Shown piece after piece: positions 8,469-17,351 of a stretch of 64,000 bases of DNA. The notes beneath the pieces were generated by a model. The model did not search any database, had not been told where the DNA came from, and was given only the letters and a program-made list of their open reading frames with translations. Position 1 is the first letter of the stretch. Every line of letters begins with the position of its first letter. The position numbers and the translations under genes were made by a program. The DNA is taken from assembly GCA_963807065.1 (NCBI GenBank), contig CAWDZQ010000004.1:992001-1056000 (forward strand), in the 5' to 3' direction. The stretch is from CAWAND01 sp963807065. GTDB taxonomy: Bacteria > Chloroflexota > Anaerolineae > Anaerolineales > E44-bin32.

Positions 8469-9422
8469 GTGTCGCATTCATCCGTGAGGCCTGCCATGGC
8501 GGAGCCCAAGCCGGAGAAGGTACCTACGTGGGAAGGCATGGCCTACCTGGCCGTGGTGTATGTGGTGTGGGGCAGCACGTATCTCGCCATCCGTGTGGCC
8601 GTGCGCGAAGGGTCAGGCTTCCCTCCCGTGACCATGGCGGCCATGCGCCTGACCCTGGCCGGCCTGCTGATGCTGTTGTGGGGCCGGTTGGCCGGCCGAA
8701 GCCTTCGAGTCAACTGGCGCGACCTCAAGGTGTTGTCAGCTTCGGGGATACTCCTATGGGGAATTGCCAACGGACTGGTTGTATGGGCAGAGCAGCGGGC
8801 GGATTCGGGCCTGGCGGCCCTGATGGTCGGGGCCGTGCCCATCTGGTCGGCTGTGATCGACTCGGGGCTGGACCGCCGCCGACCCCCGGGGGCGCTGGTG
8901 GCGGCCCTACTGGTTGGACTATCCGGCGTGGCGGTGCTGGTGGCGCCTGTGCTTCGGACGGGGATCAAGGCCGATCTGTTAACTGTGGTCGCCCTGCTGG
9001 TGGCGCCTGTGAGCTGGGCAAGCGGTTCGGTCCTGCAGGGCAGGCGGTCGGTCGACGTCAGTCCGATTGTCAGCTCCGGCTACCAGCAGGTGGCCGGCGG
9101 CGTGTGGCTCGTGGCGATGGCGCTGCTTGTACGCGAGCCGCTTCCCCACCCGACGAGCGAGGCGTGGGCCGCCTGGGGGTACCTGGTGATCGTTGGGGGC
9201 CTGGGGTTCTTCTCGTACGTTCAGGCCCTGCGTATCCTTCCCATCAGTTTGGCCACGACCTATGCCTACGTCAATCCGGTGATCGCCGTGTTCCTTGGCT
9301 GGCTGATCCTGGGTGAACCGGTCACGCTCTGGACCTTGGCCGGGGCGGCGCTGGTGGTGATCGGCGTGGCCGGTGTGCTGCGCGTGCGCCTGCGCCGGGG
9401 AGCCCTCAGCGCGGTCCACTGA
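8469..9422 (+). CDS. EamA-family (DMT superfamily) transporter
   Basis: An integral membrane protein of 317 residues with about ten transmembrane helices in two homologous halves, as in EamA/RhaT transporters. The first helix contains YVVWGSTYLAIRVA, a typical EamA start, and the second half ends with the common pattern NPVIAVFLGWLILGEP. Members export amino acids, metabolites or nucleosides; the substrate cannot be predicted. The start shown is GTG; an ATG 27 nt downstream is an alternative. Confidence 0.88.
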   Translation: MSHSSVRPAMAEPKPEKVPTWEGMAYLAVVYVVWGSTYLAIRVAVREGSGFPPVTMAAMRLTLAGLLMLLWGRLAGRSLRVNWRDLKVLSASGILLWGIANGLVVWAEQRADSGLAALMVGAVPIWSAVIDSGLDRRRPPGALVAALLVGLSGVAVLVAPVLRTGIKADLLTVVALLVAPVSWASGSVLQGRRSVDVSPIVSSGYQQVAGGVWLVAMALLVREPLPHPTSEAWAAWGYLVIVGGLGFFSYVQALRILPISLATTYAYVNPVIAVFLGWLILGEPVTLWTLAGAALVVIGVAGVLRVRLRRGALSAVH

Positions 9423-9429
9423 TCCCCAT

Positions 9430-9447
9430 TTGTGAGAGATTTCACAA
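9430..9447. promoter_or_regulatory. 18-bp palindrome TTGTGA-N6-TCACAA (copy 2)
   Basis: TTGTGAGAGATTTCACAA lies 7 nt after the stop of the transporter gene and 26 nt before the end of the convergent peptidase gene. Since neither neighbour starts here, it cannot be an ordinary operator for them; a role at transcript ends or in chromosome structure is more likely. Confidence 0.55.
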
Positions 9448-9473
9448 ACTGGGACGCCGGTAAGACGATTCGC

Positions 9474-11051
9474 CTAGCCGAGCCCGGCGGCAAAGTAGGA
9501 TGGATCCAGGGCTTGCCCGGTGGCCGCCTGCACATGCGCATCCCAATCGAAGCTGGCCCCGGGCTCGAAGATGTGTTCGGTCAGCCAGCGACCGGTTTCA
9601 AGCCCACCGACCAGGCCCCCAAAGGATCGCGTGAGTCGATCCATCACCTGCGCCTTGAATAGGTAACCGAGTTCGTAGTTTTGATAGTAGACGGGTGCCA
9701 AAGCGATGTGGTACTTGGCGGCCCAGTCAGGAGCCTGGCGGCCGGCGGGTCGTTTCAGCAGTTGGTACTTCTCGACCAGCGCCCACCACAACGCGTCCAA
9801 ATCACGTTCTGGATCGGCGTACATCATGCGTTCGAAGTTGGTCATCACCAAGACCCAGCGAGTGAATACCAACTGCCGCGCCTGGGACCGCGCCTGAGCG
9901 GCGCCGGCGAGACGGCCGGAATCGTCGTCGGCCAGCCCGAGCACGTCCGTCATCCAGCGCGGATCGGAGACCAGGGATTCCATCAATATGGCGATGCCTT
10001 CGGTCGACAGGGTGTGCGAAGGCTGGCGCAGGAGCCAGGGCAGCTGGCGGTTGTGCAGTTTGAAATAGACGCCATGGCCGAGTTCGTGGAGAAGGGTCTT
10101 GATCCAGCGCATGGTGGGTTCGAGGTTGTTCAACGTGCGGACGTCGCCTTCACGGTCGATGTCGATGCAAAACGCGTGTTGATTCTTGCCCGGCCGTGCG
10201 TACAGATCAGAGCGGTCGAGGATATCGCGCACGTCCATGCCCAGTCCATCGTAGGTAGCCAGCGCCAGCTCAACCGGATCATGCCCCTCGAACGCTGCTT
10301 CCAGGCCGACTGTGTCCATCGCGGGAGCTTCCTGGAAGAAGCGGTCGCCGTAATGCCAGGGCAACAGATCCGAGACGGATAGGCCGAACCAGTCGGCGCG
10401 CCAGGCGTCCAACGCCGCCTTATAGCGTTGGAACGATTGCGCCGTCAGGCCATCCAGGCGGTCGAACAGGTCCATCAGGAAGGTCTCGTCGATTTCATCC
10501 AGGGCGAGTGAACGGGCGAAATGATCCCGGAAGCCCTGGGCCCTGGCGGATTGGTTGCGCAGGCGGGCTAAGGCCCGGATCGTGTCCGCCGCCGGTTCGG
10601 CGACCTGCTTGCTTGCCTCCCAGGCCGTGCGGACTTCGTCGGAGCTGTGGCTGTCCTTCAGAATCCGGTCGAGCTCGTTGTCGCTGACCTTCTGGCCGTC
10701 GATCTCGGCTCGGAAGTTGTAGTAAGTGGCCCGAACATCGGCTTCAAGTTCGGTAGTGGCTTGGATCTCTGCTTCGCTCTGCTGCTCTCGGGCGAAAGCC
10801 AGATAGAGAAGTTTGATCTGCCTAGACACCAGGGGATCGGAATAATGGGCCTCATTCAGACGCTTGGCTGTCTCAAAGCGATCCCGATTCGCCCAGAAGC
10901 GGAGAAAATCCGCTTGAGCTTCCTTCTCGCGTTGGTTGGCTTCCGGTGTGCCTAGGGTGGCCGAATCCCAACTGGCCCGGGTGTAAGCGCTCTCGATCGG
11001 CCTCAGCTGCTGGGTGATTTCGTCGGCGAAGGACAGGAATTCGCTGGACAC
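9474..11051 (-). CDS. M3 family metallopeptidase
   Basis: A zinc peptidase of about 525 residues. The catalytic HELGHGVYF motif (HExxH) and the downstream glutamate region HTLSTEGIAIL mark the M3 family (oligoendopeptidase/thimet type), with the M3 C-terminal helical pattern. It is cytoplasmic, with no signal peptide. The GTG at 11051 is chosen because AGAGAGG lies 5 nt before it and the upstream extension is unlike the family; a TATACT box is at 11087-11092 on this strand. It is quite different from the PepF at 23.7 kb, so the two are not recent duplicates. Confidence 0.87.
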   Translation of the reverse strand: MSSEFLSFADEITQQLRPIESAYTRASWDSATLGTPEANQREKEAQADFLRFWANRDRFETAKRLNEAHYSDPLVSRQIKLLYLAFAREQQSEAEIQATTELEADVRATYYNFRAEIDGQKVSDNELDRILKDSHSSDEVRTAWEASKQVAEPAADTIRALARLRNQSARAQGFRDHFARSLALDEIDETFLMDLFDRLDGLTAQSFQRYKAALDAWRADWFGLSVSDLLPWHYGDRFFQEAPAMDTVGLEAAFEGHDPVELALATYDGLGMDVRDILDRSDLYARPGKNQHAFCIDIDREGDVRTLNNLEPTMRWIKTLLHELGHGVYFKLHNRQLPWLLRQPSHTLSTEGIAILMESLVSDPRWMTDVLGLADDDSGRLAGAAQARSQARQLVFTRWVLVMTNFERMMYADPERDLDALWWALVEKYQLLKRPAGRQAPDWAAKYHIALAPVYYQNYELGYLFKAQVMDRLTRSFGGLVGGLETGRWLTEHIFEPGASFDWDAHVQAATGQALDPSYFAAGLG

Positions 11052-11175
11052 AGGCACCTCTCTTATGGGGTTTTTGGGCCTCGACGAGTATAGCACCGCG
11101 ACCTGTCGCCCTAAGACGAAGGCGGGGAACGGCGTTGTACAATAGGCGCGACAACCGATGTGAGGACCAGGCGGA

Positions 11176-12435
11176 ATGAAGCTCAGCCGCACCGATAGGG
11201 ACCAACTCGAGGGACGGCACGGCCCAGCGCCCGCCATGGCGATGTCGATCCTGGTCCGCATGGGCGAAGTGCTCGAGGCGGATCGTATGCTCGACATCGT
11301 GGCCGCCCACATCGACAGCACGTTGTACATGGGCCAGGCGACGCTCGATTTTGCTGAGAAGCTCTCGGGAATGGGCGCTAAGGTCTGTGTGCCGACCAGC
11401 CTGAACGTCGGAGGAGTCGATCAGCAGGGATGGCAATCCTGGCCGGTGCCGCCGGCCTGGGCCGAGCAGGCTCGGCGGCAAATGGATGCCTACCAGGCGA
11501 TGGGCGCCGTCCCCACCTGGACCTGCGCACCGTATCAAACCGCCTTTCGACCCAAGTTTGGCCAGCAGATTGCCTGGGGGGAATCGAATGCCATCGTTTT
11601 CGCCAATTCCGTGATCGGCGCGCGAACCGAGCGATATCCGGATTTGCTCGACATCTGTGCGGCGCTGACGGGGCGCGTGCCCGCCGTTGGCCTGCACCTC
11701 GAAGCGAACCGGGCGGGCCAGTTGGTGATCGAAGTCTCGGGAGTGCCCAAGTCCCTGCAAGCGGAAGACAGCTTCTATCCGGTTTTTGGTTTGCTGGTGG
11801 GCAAGCTGGCCGGCGACCGAATTCCGGTGCTCACCGGCCTCAACGTACGCCCTACGGAAGACCAACTGAAGGCCTTCGGCGCTGCCACGGCCTCATCCGG
11901 CAGTGTCGCCCTTTACCATTGGGTGGGCGTGACCCCGGAAGCGCCCACACTCGAGGCGGCGCTGCAGGGCCGTCGTCCGCAAGACAGCCTGCAGGTAGGC
12001 ATGCCCGAACTGAGGGCAGCCTGGCAAGACCTGACCACCGCCACCGGCCGGCGGCTGGACATGGTGGTGCTTGGAAGCCCCCATTTCTCGTTGGATGAGT
12101 TCCGGCGCCTGGCGCCGATGCTCGAGGGACGGCGCCGGCACCCCGACGTTTCCTTTCTGGTGACTTCGAGCCGGGCGATGGCGGCGCTGGCGGAAAAGGC
12201 CGGCGCCCTTAAATCGCTGCGCGAGTTTGGCGGGCGCGTCACGCTCGACACGTGCATTCTCACCACGCCTATGCTTCCCTCCGATGTAACGACGCTGATG
12301 ACCAATTCGGCCAAATACGCATACTACTCACCCGGTCTGCTGAACACTCAGGTCGTGTTTGGCAGCCTCAGCGACTGCGTCCAATCGGCCATCGAGGGCC
12401 GCGTGGTCCGGGACGAATCTCTGTGGGCCGGATGA
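11176..12435 (+). CDS. aconitase X catalytic (large) subunit, DUF521
   Basis: A 419-residue AcnX large subunit, a dehydratase of the aconitase superfamily. The N-terminus has the typical LSRTDRDQLEGRHG and AHIDSTLYMG segments, the putative cluster cysteines lie in CVPTSLNVGG, WTCAPYQTAF and LDTCILTTPM, and GESNAIVFANSVIGARTER is the conserved substrate region. Characterised relatives are cis-3-hydroxy-L-proline dehydratase in bacteria and phosphomevalonate dehydratase in archaea. The gene overlaps its small subunit by 4 nt (ATGA) and forms a three-gene unit with coaBC. The substrate here is not known. Confidence 0.88.
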   Translation: MKLSRTDRDQLEGRHGPAPAMAMSILVRMGEVLEADRMLDIVAAHIDSTLYMGQATLDFAEKLSGMGAKVCVPTSLNVGGVDQQGWQSWPVPPAWAEQARRQMDAYQAMGAVPTWTCAPYQTAFRPKFGQQIAWGESNAIVFANSVIGARTERYPDLLDICAALTGRVPAVGLHLEANRAGQLVIEVSGVPKSLQAEDSFYPVFGLLVGKLAGDRIPVLTGLNVRPTEDQLKAFGAATASSGSVALYHWVGVTPEAPTLEAALQGRRPQDSLQVGMPELRAAWQDLTTATGRRLDMVVLGSPHFSLDEFRRLAPMLEGRRRHPDVSFLVTSSRAMAALAEKAGALKSLREFGGRVTLDTCILTTPMLPSDVTTLMTNSAKYAYYSPGLLNTQVVFGSLSDCVQSAIEGRVVRDESLWAG

Positions 12436-12848
12436 TCCGGGGCAGAGCGCTCGTGGCGGGCGAGGCGCAGGGTGAGGGCCTGATGACCAGCGAACCCCTC
12501 AGCTTCTGGGGCGGCTATGATCAGGTCACGGGTGAAATTATCGATCGCCGCCATCCGCTCAGCGGTCAGAACGCCTCCGGCCGAGTACTCGGCGTTCCGG
12601 GAAGCCGGGGCTCGAGCACCACCACGGCCGTCCTGCTCGAAGCCGTGCGCCGCGGCACGGCCCCGGCGGCGATCCTGACCGCCAACACCGATTCTTTTCT
12701 GGCCCTGGCTTCGATTGTGGCCGACGCCCTCTACCAGCAGCCTCTGCCGGTGGTGGAGCTGTCCGCCCACGATTTTGCCGCCGTGCACACCGGGGAGTGG
12801 ATCCGCGTGCACGCCGACGGCAGCCTTGAAGTGGGAGATCATCCATGA
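12432..12848 (+). CDS. aconitase X swivel (small) subunit, DUF126
   Basis: A 138-residue swivel-domain subunit that completes the active site of AcnX. It shows the usual pattern: an early GRALVAGEAQGEGL, PLSFWGGYD, RHPLSGQN, then GVPGSRGSSTTT with the conserved serine region, and AAILTANTDSFLALAS. The ATG overlaps the stop of the large subunit, and its own end overlaps the start of coaBC by 4 nt, so all three are probably translated together. Split subunits, rather than a fused chain, are typical of the archaeal type and of bacterial type II enzymes. Confidence 0.87.
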   Translation: MIRGRALVAGEAQGEGLMTSEPLSFWGGYDQVTGEIIDRRHPLSGQNASGRVLGVPGSRGSSTTTAVLLEAVRRGTAPAAILTANTDSFLALASIVADALYQQPLPVVELSAHDFAAVHTGEWIRVHADGSLEVGDHP

Positions 12849-14095
12849 GCGACGCGACGCCGAAAACAGCCATGATTCCAATTCTGATGGGAAAGCGCAT
12901 TCTGCTGGGGGTGACCGGCTCCGTGGCTGCCTACAAAGCGGTCGAGCTGGCGTCTCGCCTGACGCAAGCCGGCGCTGAGGTGGATGTGCTGATGACTCGG
13001 GCCGCCGAAGCCTTCGTGGCGCCACTCACTTTCCGTTCGGTGACCGGCCGAGGTGCTTACACTGAGGCGGACCTGTGGGGAGCGGAGGCCCACATCCTGC
13101 ATGTGGGCCTGGCTCGCGAGGCGGACGCCTACTTGATCGCGCCTGCCACGGCCAACACGATCTTCAAACTGGCCTATGGCGTCTCTGACTCGCTGGTCTC
13201 TTTGGCAGCGCTGGCGGCGGAATGCCCCATCATGGTGGCCCCGGCAATGGATGTCGGCATGTACCAGCACACGGCCGTGCGGGCCAACGTCGAGATAATC
13301 CACGCCCGCGGGGTGACCGTGGCCGGCCCCGCCGAAGGTCGGATGGCATCCGGCTTGATCGGCAGGGGCCGCCTGTTGGAGCCGGTGGAACTCATTGGCC
13401 ACCTGCGAGTCATGCTCGGCCGATCGGGGCCGCTGGCGCACGAGAAGGTCGTTGTGACCGCCGGCGGCACCCAGGAGGCGATCGACCCGGTGCGCGCCAT
13501 CGCCAACCGGTCGTCAGGCAAGCAGGGTTTCGCCCTGGCGCAGTCAGCCCTCGATCGGGGCGCCGATGTGACGCTGATCGCCGGCCCGACGGCGCTTGAG
13601 ACCCCCGTCGGAGCCAAGCGTCTGGACGTGACGAGTGCAGCCGAGATGAAACAGGCCGTGATCGAGCACGCCGATAAGGCCAGCGTCCTGCTGATGGCGG
13701 CCGCCGTAGCCGATTTTCGACCGGCGAAGCTGTCGGCGGAAAAGATCAAGAAGGCCGCCGGGCCGCAAGCCATCGCCCTCGAAGCCACCGACGACATCCT
13801 GCTGGCCGTGGCCGAGCTGCGCAAGGCCTCCGGGCGGCCGGCGATCGTCGTCGGTTTCGCCGCCGAGAGCGAAGACCTCGTGGCACAGGCCTCCGGGAAG
13901 CTGGAGGCGAAAGGGCTGTCGCTGATCGTGGCCAACGACGTCACCGACCCGGAAGCGGGTTTCGGCGTCGACACCAACCGAGTGACATTGATCGACTCTG
14001 ACGGCGGAGTGGAGCAGCTGCCGTTGCTGTCCAAAGCAGATGTGTCCGAGCGTGTCCTCGAACGCGTCGAATCGCTGCTGGCCGGTCGGGATTAG
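12845..14095 (+). CDS. coaBC: bifunctional phosphopantothenoylcysteine decarboxylase / phosphopantothenate--cysteine ligase
   Basis: CoaBC performs the second and third steps from phosphopantothenate to 4'-phosphopantetheine. The N-terminal flavoprotein (CoaC) half has GVTGSVAAYKAVEL, the catalytic His in LHVGLAREAD, APATANTIFKLAYG and the APAMDVGMYQH motif (usually PAMN, here PAMD). The C-terminal CoaB half begins with VVVTAGGTQEAIDPVR and has RSSGKQG and MAAAVADFRP. At 416 residues it is full length. It is translationally coupled to the AcnX small subunit gene. With panBC-coaX it gives most of the CoA route in this window. Confidence 0.95.
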   Translation: MSDATPKTAMIPILMGKRILLGVTGSVAAYKAVELASRLTQAGAEVDVLMTRAAEAFVAPLTFRSVTGRGAYTEADLWGAEAHILHVGLAREADAYLIAPATANTIFKLAYGVSDSLVSLAALAAECPIMVAPAMDVGMYQHTAVRANVEIIHARGVTVAGPAEGRMASGLIGRGRLLEPVELIGHLRVMLGRSGPLAHEKVVVTAGGTQEAIDPVRAIANRSSGKQGFALAQSALDRGADVTLIAGPTALETPVGAKRLDVTSAAEMKQAVIEHADKASVLLMAAAVADFRPAKLSAEKIKKAAGPQAIALEATDDILLAVAELRKASGRPAIVVGFAAESEDLVAQASGKLEAKGLSLIVANDVTDPEAGFGVDTNRVTLIDSDGGVEQLPLLSKADVSERVLERVESLLAGRD

Positions 14096-14118
14096 TCGCG
14101 CCTTGAGGGGTGTCTTGC

Positions 14119-14940
14119 GTGGCTGAGCCAGGCAGAATCTTGATCGGCACCCAGGGTTTCGCCTTCGACGACTGGGTAGGGCCCTTTTATCCCCCCGGCA
14201 CCGCCAAGCGCGCCTATCTGGAAGCCTACGCTGCTCGCTTTCCCACAGTAGAAATCGATTCCACCTTCTACGCACCCCCACGGCCGGCGGTGGTCGACGG
14301 ATGGCGGGACCGGACGCCGGAAGGTTTTGTCTTCTCCGCCAAGTTCCCGCGCAGCATCACACATGACAAGAAGCTCGATCGCGCCCAGGCGGAGGCGGAG
14401 GATTTCGTGGCGCGCATGCAACGGCTGGGCGATAAGCTGGGTGTGCTCACGCTCCAGTTCGCTTACGACTTTTCCCCGGACTACTTTGATGTCCTGGACG
14501 CCTTCCTGGCCCGGCTTCCCAGGGGCCCGCGTTACGCCGTCGAGGTCCGCAATCGGAAGTGGTTTGTGCAGCCGCTGGCGGAGATGCTCACCCGTCACCA
14601 AGTCGCCCTTGTGCTGCAGGACCTGTACTACATGCCCAAGCTGGATTGGGTCACGGCCGATTTCAGCGTGGTTCGCTGGCTCGGACGGAGGAAGGACATC
14701 GAGCAGTTTGACCGCATCCAGATCGATCGCACCGACGAGATGCGCGATTGGTCGCAGACCGTCATGGGGTTCATCCGTCAGGGGCTCGACCTCTACGGGT
14801 ATTTCAACAACCACTACGCCGGCCACAGTCCGGCCAGCGCCCGGGCATTTGCCGAGATGCTGGGGTTCGAGCTCCGGCCGGCGGGTGGTCGGGCGACGGG
14901 CCCAAAGCAGCTGGGCTTGGATTTCGAACAGACCGGCTGA
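14119..14940 (+). CDS. DUF72 (YecE-like) family protein
   Basis: A protein of about 273 residues of the DUF72 family, a TIM-barrel-like fold of unknown function. Characteristic segments are ILIGTQGFAFDDWVGPFYPP at the start, the EIDSTFY motif, FSAKFPRSITHD, the EVRNRKWF strand and the NNHYAGHSPASA region, followed by the C-terminal KQLGLDF tail common to the family. GTG at 14119 is preferred over GTG at 14110 because the Shine-Dalgarno GAGGGG is then properly spaced. It may be co-transcribed with coaBC. Confidence 0.85.
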   Translation: MAEPGRILIGTQGFAFDDWVGPFYPPGTAKRAYLEAYAARFPTVEIDSTFYAPPRPAVVDGWRDRTPEGFVFSAKFPRSITHDKKLDRAQAEAEDFVARMQRLGDKLGVLTLQFAYDFSPDYFDVLDAFLARLPRGPRYAVEVRNRKWFVQPLAEMLTRHQVALVLQDLYYMPKLDWVTADFSVVRWLGRRKDIEQFDRIQIDRTDEMRDWSQTVMGFIRQGLDLYGYFNNHYAGHSPASARAFAEMLGFELRPAGGRATGPKQLGLDFEQTG

Positions 14941-14952
14941 TGGCCGGACTTA

Positions 14953-14970
14953 TTGTGATGAATTTCACAA
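14953..14970. promoter_or_regulatory. 18-bp palindrome TTGTGA-N6-TCACAA (copy 3)
   Basis: TTGTGATGAATTTCACAA starts 12 nt after the stop of the DUF72 gene and ends 48 nt before the acetyltransferase start, so an operator role for the latter is possible. Confidence 0.55.
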
Positions 14971-15018
14971 TCCGATCCAGATTCTCGGCCGTTTTGGTCG
15001 CCGGCTTGGAGGACGCCG

Positions 15019-15571
15019 ATGGATGACATCGAACTCAGGCCGCCGCTTCCGGAGGACGCCGAGCACCTCTTTCCGCTGGTGGACGGAACCAGCGTTTGCG
15101 ATACGCTGGCGTGGGACGGCCCCGAATCCGAGGAAGAGTACGGCCAGGGTCTGGCGCTCCGTGCGCTCCAAGTGCTGGCTGGGGACAAGCACTTCTTCAC
15201 CATTGTGCTGCGGAGACTCCAGGGGACCGATTGGCTCTTGCGATCTGCGCTTTGAGAACGACGACGCAAGCCAGGCAAATGTGGGGCTGTGGATTGGAGA
15301 ACCCTACCAAGGCCGGGGCTACGGCACTCAGGTGGTGGCAAGCCTAGCGGCGTATGGGTTTCAACAGTTGGGGTTGGAGAAGATCGTGGCAGACATCTTC
15401 GTGGGGAACTGGGCCAGTCGGCGGGCCTTCGAGAAGAATGGATTTCAGCTGGAAGACATCCAAGCTGCGGCGTTGATCAAGCGGGGCTCGCCCGTCGATG
15501 AGTGGATGATGGGGCTGAGCCGGGCGGACTATCTCGGAAGCAGGTTAGAGCCTGAGGCCCGGTTACACTGA
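15019..15571 (+). pseudogene. GNAT-family N-acetyltransferase, frameshifted
   Basis: A RimJ/RimL-like GNAT acetyltransferase split over two frames. The N-terminal part (15019 to about 15220) reads MDDIELRPPLPEDAEHLF and continues to HFFTIVLRR. The C-terminal part, in the next frame, has PIGSCDLRF, the acetyl-CoA loop PYQGRGYGTQ, and the family motif WASRRAFEKNGFQ. One extra base in about 15205-15232 explains the break. The 3' end overlaps the convergent fusion gene by 9 nt. It might be a true pseudogene or a sequence error; acceptor substrate unknown. Confidence 0.82.
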
Positions 15572-17224
15572 TCGCAGGTATTGGTGGGCAAACTGGACGC
15601 AGGCGGATCCCTCCCCGATGGCGGACGCCACGCGCTTGATCGATCCGTGGCGGACATCCCCGGCAGCGAATATCCCCGGAACACTGGTCTCCAGCAGGAA
15701 AGGGTCGCGCTTGAGGGGCCAGGTAGAGGGTGGCTTGCCGTCTTGGACCAGATCGGCTCCGGTCAGGATGAAGCCTGCCCGATCGTGCGCCAGAACGTCT
15801 CCGATCATTTCCGTCCTGGGGATCGCTCCGATGAAGACGAATATGGCCGCCCCTTCCAGGAGACGCGTCTCACCCGAGTCGTGGTCCTTGATTCGAACGC
15901 CCTCGAGCTGACCCTCGCCTTGGACCTCCACGATCTCCGCCTCGGTGAGCACTTCGATGTTGGCGACGGCTTCGACCTGGTCCACCAGATACTGGGACAT
16001 GCCCTTGCGCAGGTCGGAGCTGCGCACCAGAAGTTGGACACGGCTGGCGTAGCGCGAAAGGAAAACAGCGCCCTGGCCGGCTGAATTGCCCCCACCTACC
16101 ACGAACACCGAGCGGTCCCGAAAGTTAGCCGCTTCGGTGACGGCGGCGCCGTAAAAAACGGCGGTTCCCGTGAGCCTATCCACCCCGGGCACACTGAGCT
16201 CGCGCGTTTCAACCCCGGTGGCCACAATCATGGCGTGGCAGGAGATCTCCTGCCCACTGGCGAATGTCACGAAGCGGTAATTGTCGTCCACTCGCAGGCT
16301 GGTGACTTCTTGCGCGGCCAGCAGTTCGGCTCCGAACCGGCGGGCCTGGGTGACGGCGCGGCGTGCCAAATCGGCCCCGCTCAGGCCCTTGGGGAAGCCG
16401 AGATAATTCTCAATTCGGGCGCTGGTGCCCGCCTGGCCCCCCGTGCCCTCTTTTTCGACCAGGACGGTACGCAGCCCCTCGGATGCGCCGTAAACGGCCG
16501 CCGCCAGGCCGGCGGGGCCGGCGCCGACGATCACCAGATCATAGAAGGGTTGGCTGGGTTCCGTCGTCAACCCAGCCTTCTTGGCCAGGGCGAGATTGTC
16601 GGGGCGGGTCAGGTACTCTCCGTCCGGGAAGAAAACCAAGGGGAGTTTGCGCTGCTCCTGGGGCAAGTTCTCCCACAGAGCGCGTCCTTGGGGATCGTCT
16701 TCAAGATTGAGCCACCGGTAGGGGATCTGGTTCCGGGAGAGGAAGTCCTTTACGCGATGGCTGTCCGGAGTGAGCAGATGGCCCAACACTCGGATTCCCT
16801 CGTATGGCAGCTCGGCCCCTGCCGCCCAATCGCCCAATATATCATCCAGGATGGGGTAAAGGTGCTGTTCGGGGGGGTCCCAAGGCTTGAGCAGGTAGTA
16901 GTCGAGTCCGATGCTGTTGATGCTCTCGATGGCGGCTTCGGTGTCCGCGTAGGCGGTCAAGAGCACCTTGCGCGCATCGGGGTAGTGTTGTCGCGCCTGG
17001 GTGAGGAACTCCGTTCCGGACATGTGCGGCATCCGCTGGTCTACCAGAAACAGGGCCACCGGGTCGTCGCGCCGGCGAAGCTCGACAACCGTCTCCAGGG
17101 CCTCACTCCCCGATTTGGCCTTAAGGATGCGGTAGTGCTCCCTGAAGTGCTTGCGCAGATCGCGTTCGATGGCGTTGAGCACTTGGGGCTCATCGTCGAC
17201 GGTGATGATGGCGGGCTTAGACAA
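15563..17224 (-). CDS. response-regulator receiver / glutaredoxin-like / thioredoxin-reductase-like fusion protein
   Basis: A 553-residue cytoplasmic fusion. Residues 1-125 are a receiver domain with acidic VDDE, the phospho-acceptor Asp in LFLVDQRMPHMSG and Lys in YLLKPWDPP. Residues about 140-215 look like a thioredoxin/glutaredoxin-type domain without CxxC. Residues about 226-553 are a thioredoxin-reductase-like flavoprotein: FAD motif VIVGAGPAGLAAAVYG, EKEGTGGQAG, the NADPH motif VVGGGNSAGQGAV and C-terminal GIFAAGDVRHG. The active disulfide CxxC of true reductases is replaced by FYGAAVTEA, so it cannot reduce thioredoxin in the usual way. No histidine kinase is adjacent. Confidence 0.88.
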   Translation of the reverse strand: MSKPAIITVDDEPQVLNAIERDLRKHFREHYRILKAKSGSEALETVVELRRRDDPVALFLVDQRMPHMSGTEFLTQARQHYPDARKVLLTAYADTEAAIESINSIGLDYYLLKPWDPPEQHLYPILDDILGDWAAGAELPYEGIRVLGHLLTPDSHRVKDFLSRNQIPYRWLNLEDDPQGRALWENLPQEQRKLPLVFFPDGEYLTRPDNLALAKKAGLTTEPSQPFYDLVIVGAGPAGLAAAVYGASEGLRTVLVEKEGTGGQAGTSARIENYLGFPKGLSGADLARRAVTQARRFGAELLAAQEVTSLRVDDNYRFVTFASGQEISCHAMIVATGVETRELSVPGVDRLTGTAVFYGAAVTEAANFRDRSVFVVGGGNSAGQGAVFLSRYASRVQLLVRSSDLRKGMSQYLVDQVEAVANIEVLTEAEIVEVQGEGQLEGVRIKDHDSGETRLLEGAAIFVFIGAIPRTEMIGDVLAHDRAGFILTGADLVQDGKPPSTWPLKRDPFLLETSVPGIFAAGDVRHGSIKRVASAIGEGSACVQFAHQYLRSV

Positions 17225-17339
17225 CAGGCGGGCTCCTGATCGTCGGCGTCATGGAGGCGGGCGGCAACCGCGATTGTATCCCACGCGTGGACGCTCACCA
17301 AGTCGCAAGGGGCCTTGACCTGCATGGACAGCGCCGCGG

Positions 17340-17345
17340 TATCAT
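17340..17345 (+). promoter_or_regulatory. -10 box of a leaderless promoter
   Basis: TATCAT lies 6 nt before the ATG at 17352 with no Shine-Dalgarno sequence, the same arrangement as at 1755, 29944 and 55687. Confidence 0.5.
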
Positions 17346-17351
17346 CCGATC

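Noticed and set aside
14327..15571. A long open frame spanning the DUF72 gene and the acetyltransferase
   Set aside because: Its first two thirds are an out-of-frame shadow of the DUF72 gene (Arg/Ser/Trp-rich text); only the last part is a real GNAT C-terminus, which belongs to the gene starting at 15019.
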